DNA of 6,700 bases from NCBI GenBank assembly GCA_026988735.1, contig JALSKR010000233.1, forward strand, positions 1 through 6,700, read 5' to 3'. Position numbers and translations under genes: made by a program. Below, piece by piece: positions 4,958 through 6,700 of the stretch. The notes beneath the pieces are model-generated. The model was not told the DNA's origin. It did not search any database and saw only the letters and a program-made list of their open reading frames with translations. Source of the DNA: Sulfurimonas sp. Its GTDB lineage: Bacteria > Campylobacterota > Campylobacteria > Campylobacterales > Sulfurimonadaceae. Within the stretch, counting starts at the first letter, position 1. Each line of letters begins with the position of its first letter.

Positions 4958-6700
4958 GACTCTTCTCCTGCCTGTATCGCTGTAATTGCTATGGTATTGA
5001 CTATATCTTCGACAAGACAGCCTCTACTTAAATCATTTACCGGCTTTTTGAGTCCCTGCAGTATCGGTCCAATCGCAATCGCACCGCTTGAACGCTGCAC
5101 CGCCTTGTAGGTATTGTTGCCTGTGTTTAAATCCGGAAAAATGAACACTGTTGCCTCTCCTGCCACTTTTGAGTTTGGAAGCTTGATTTTTGCCACCTCT
5201 TTGTCAATAGCTGCATCATACTGGATAGGACCTTCAACAAGCAAATCCGGTTTTTTTTGCTGCACTATTTTTGTTGCTTGCCTTACTTTATCCACATCTG
5301 AGCCTTTCCCACTCTCTCCCGTTGCGTAAGAGAGCATTGCAACTTTTGGCTCAATGCCAAACATTTTGGCACTCTGCGCAGAAGCGATGGCAATTTGGGC
5401 AAGTGTTTGTGCATCCGGGTCTTGATTGAGTGCACAGTCTCCATATACCAATACTTTTGTTTTCAAACACATGAAAAACAGACTTGAGACAACAGAAAAA
5501 CCGGGTTTTGTTTTTATGATTTGCAGAGCCGGTCTGATAGTTTCTGCCGTAGCATGAATTGCACCGCTGACCATCCCATCGGCATATCCAAGATAGACCA
5601 TCATCGTTGCAAAATAGTTTACATGTAACATCGCATCACTTGCAGCCTCTTTTGTTACACCTTTGTGTTTTCTCAGTTCATAAAATATGCTGCTGAACTC
5701 ATCTTTGTAAGAAGATGTCAAATGATTTACAATGCCTGCTTTTGACAAGTCCAGTCCAAGTCGTTTGTAGTGTCCTTGTATCTCTTGTTCGTCGCCTATG
5801 AAAATAATATTTGCCACATCTCTTCGTAAAATAATTTCAGCAGCTCTTAAAATCCTCTCATCCCCAGATTCTGGCAATACTATTGTTTTTTTATTTTGTG
5901 AAGCCATATAGAAAATTTTATACTCAAACATCTGCGGTGTCATAATATCACTATAGGTTTTTGCAATTTTTTCTTCTATATTTTTTATAGCAACACTGTT
6001 GTTAAAAAGCCCCAGAGCCAAAGCAATTTTTCTCTCAGAATTTACACGCAGTCTTGAGTGGACGTTCATGATGTTTTTTGCCGTTTCATATGTGTCAGTA
6101 TCTACAGAAAGAATAGGCACTTTAAAACTGTTAAGTCCCTCTATGAGTTTTTCAATGTTTTTGTTGAGCTTCATACTAAAAGGGAAAATGATTGCACTGA
6201 TGTTTGGATAACCCGAAGAGTGCAAAGCACCAAAAAGCCCTAAAATTATGTCTGATCTGTCTGCAGGAACAATAACCAAATCTTCTTCTTCAATCTGCTC
6301 TAAAAAATTATCCAGAGTGAGTGCCGCAACCTTCACATTTTTTATAATTCTCGCATGATCGTATTCAGTCAACATAACCTCTTTTGCTCCAAGCGCATCA
6401 AGCACATCATCAATAGTAGGCAGATTCAGCTCTTTGACCTCTTTTAACAGATAGACAGTATACGGAACATTTTGCAGCATTGTGCGCAGTTGGGCATATT
6501 TTTCATCATCAACTCTATTGACAAATGTGGCAAAATGGGTACACCCCTCAGAGGTCAAATACTCATTTTCAATCAAAACATTTTCATAAATCTCTTTTAC
6601 CGTACTTTTGTCTGCTTTGATAATATTAATGGTCGGTGCTGCAAAATTTTGGGCAATTTTCACATTTAAATCATAACTGATTGTCGAAGTTAAAAAAGAG
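4954..6700 (-). CDS. pta: Phosphate acetyltransferase, long multidomain form, 5' end beyond the window
   Basis: Phosphotransacetylase transfers the acetyl group between coenzyme A and phosphate, supplying acetyl phosphate to AckA. The frame stays open from the stop at 4956 to the right edge; 581 residues are visible. The first visible residues (SFLTSTISYDLNVKIAQNF) already belong to the N-terminal P-loop (BioD-like) domain of the long, about 700-residue, Pta class. The GTG at 6663 is therefore an internal valine, not the start. A DRTGG-type regulatory domain follows at about visible residues 95-215. The catalytic PTA_PTB domain spans about 254-577, starting at TPQMFEYKIF and containing DGMVSGAIHATAET (374-387), GDCALNQDPDAQTLAQIA (420-437), LSYATGESGKG (456-466), VEGPIQYDAA (488-497) and FPDLNTGNNTYKAVQR (521-536). 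It ends overlapping ackA by four bases. No frameshift or lost motif is visible. Confidence 0.96.
   Translation of the reverse strand, partial: SFLTSTISYDLNVKIAQNFAAPTINIIKADKSTVKEIYENVLIENEYLTSEGCTHFATFVNRVDDEKYAQLRTMLQNVPYTVYLLKEVKELNLPTIDDVLDALGAKEVMLTEYDHARIIKNVKVAALTLDNFLEQIEEEDLVIVPADRSDIILGLFGALHSSGYPNISAIIFPFSMKLNKNIEKLIEGLNSFKVPILSVDTDTYETAKNIMNVHSRLRVNSERKIALALGLFNNSVAIKNIEEKIAKTYSDIMTPQMFEYKIFYMASQNKKTIVLPESGDERILRAAEIILRRDVANIIFIGDEQEIQGHYKRLGLDLSKAGIVNHLTSSYKDEFSSIFYELRKHKGVTKEAASDAMLHVNYFATMMVYLGYADGMVSGAIHATAETIRPALQIIKTKPGFSVVSSLFFMCLKTKVLVYGDCALNQDPDAQTLAQIAIASAQSAKMFGIEPKVAMLSYATGESGKGSDVDKVRQATKIVQQKKPDLLVEGPIQYDAAIDKEVAKIKLPNSKVAGEATVFIFPDLNTGNNTYKAVQRSSGAIAIGPILQGLKKPVNDLSRGCLVEDIVNTIAITAIQAGEES
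4955..4969 (-). promoter_or_regulatory. ackA ribosome-binding site inside pta, translational coupling
   Basis: AGGAG (4965-4969) lies seven bases before the ackA ATG (4957-4955) and is encoded within the last codons of pta (Gly-Glu-Glu-Ser). Together with the ATGA stop/start overlap this indicates coupled translation of the two enzymes. Confidence 0.8.
5619..5628. repeat. TTACATGTAA palindrome, copy in pta
   Basis: Perfect 10-bp palindrome in the C-terminal domain region of pta, encoding Leu-His-Val on the minus strand. Its left flank GTT matches the flank of the copy at 4795-4810. Confidence 0.6.

Noticed and set aside
1..6700. CRISPR array, tRNA or rRNA genes, insertion sequence or phage attachment site
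   Set aside because: No regularly spaced repeats, cloverleaf-like segments, transposase fragments or terminal inverted repeats with target duplications were seen on either strand.

Overview
The window is AT-rich, ordinary-looking bacterial chromosome. The protein sequences (an AlgC-type phosphohexomutase, a class II dihydroorotase, a compact acetate kinase behind a long phosphotransacetylase) and the base composition resemble Campylobacterota, most likely a Sulfurimonas-like sulfur or hydrogen oxidiser. That placement is an inference from familiarity with the families; no search was run.

Layout: two minus-strand gene blocks flank one plus-strand gene. The right block (3923-6700) is the pta-ackA operon, which interconverts acetyl-CoA and acetate. 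pta enters from beyond the right edge and its stop codon overlaps the ackA start as ATGA. The left block (1-3404) reads, in transcription order: an unrecognised small soluble protein (3404-3090), an AlgC-type phosphomannomutase/phosphoglucomutase (3023-1665), an unrecognised small four-helix membrane protein (1593-1252), dihydroorotase PyrC (1184-177), and the start of a response regulator that overlaps the end of pyrC and leaves through the left edge. The only plus-strand gene is a 72-residue cold-shock protein (3655-3873). It has a roughly 110-nt untranslated leader and ends in a clear intrinsic terminator abutting the ackA stop codon.

The 250-bp divergent region 3405-3654 is the most regulatory part: two well-spaced sigma70-type promoters face away from each other, with a 16-bp perfect palindrome between them. 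The csp leader begins with a hairpin, and a second promoter-like element overlaps its ribosome-binding site. No gene-free stretch exceeds 300 bases. I see no tRNA, rRNA, CRISPR array or insertion sequence.

I do not see a convincing undescribed multi-gene system. The best leads are the palindrome TTACATGTAA, which recurs four times inside coding sequence, the csp control region, the two unrecognised small genes, and the overlap of a response regulator with pyrC. Three start-codon points matter for annotation: the phosphohexomutase probably starts at a TTG at 3023, the response regulator at a GTG at 187, and pta has no start inside the window.
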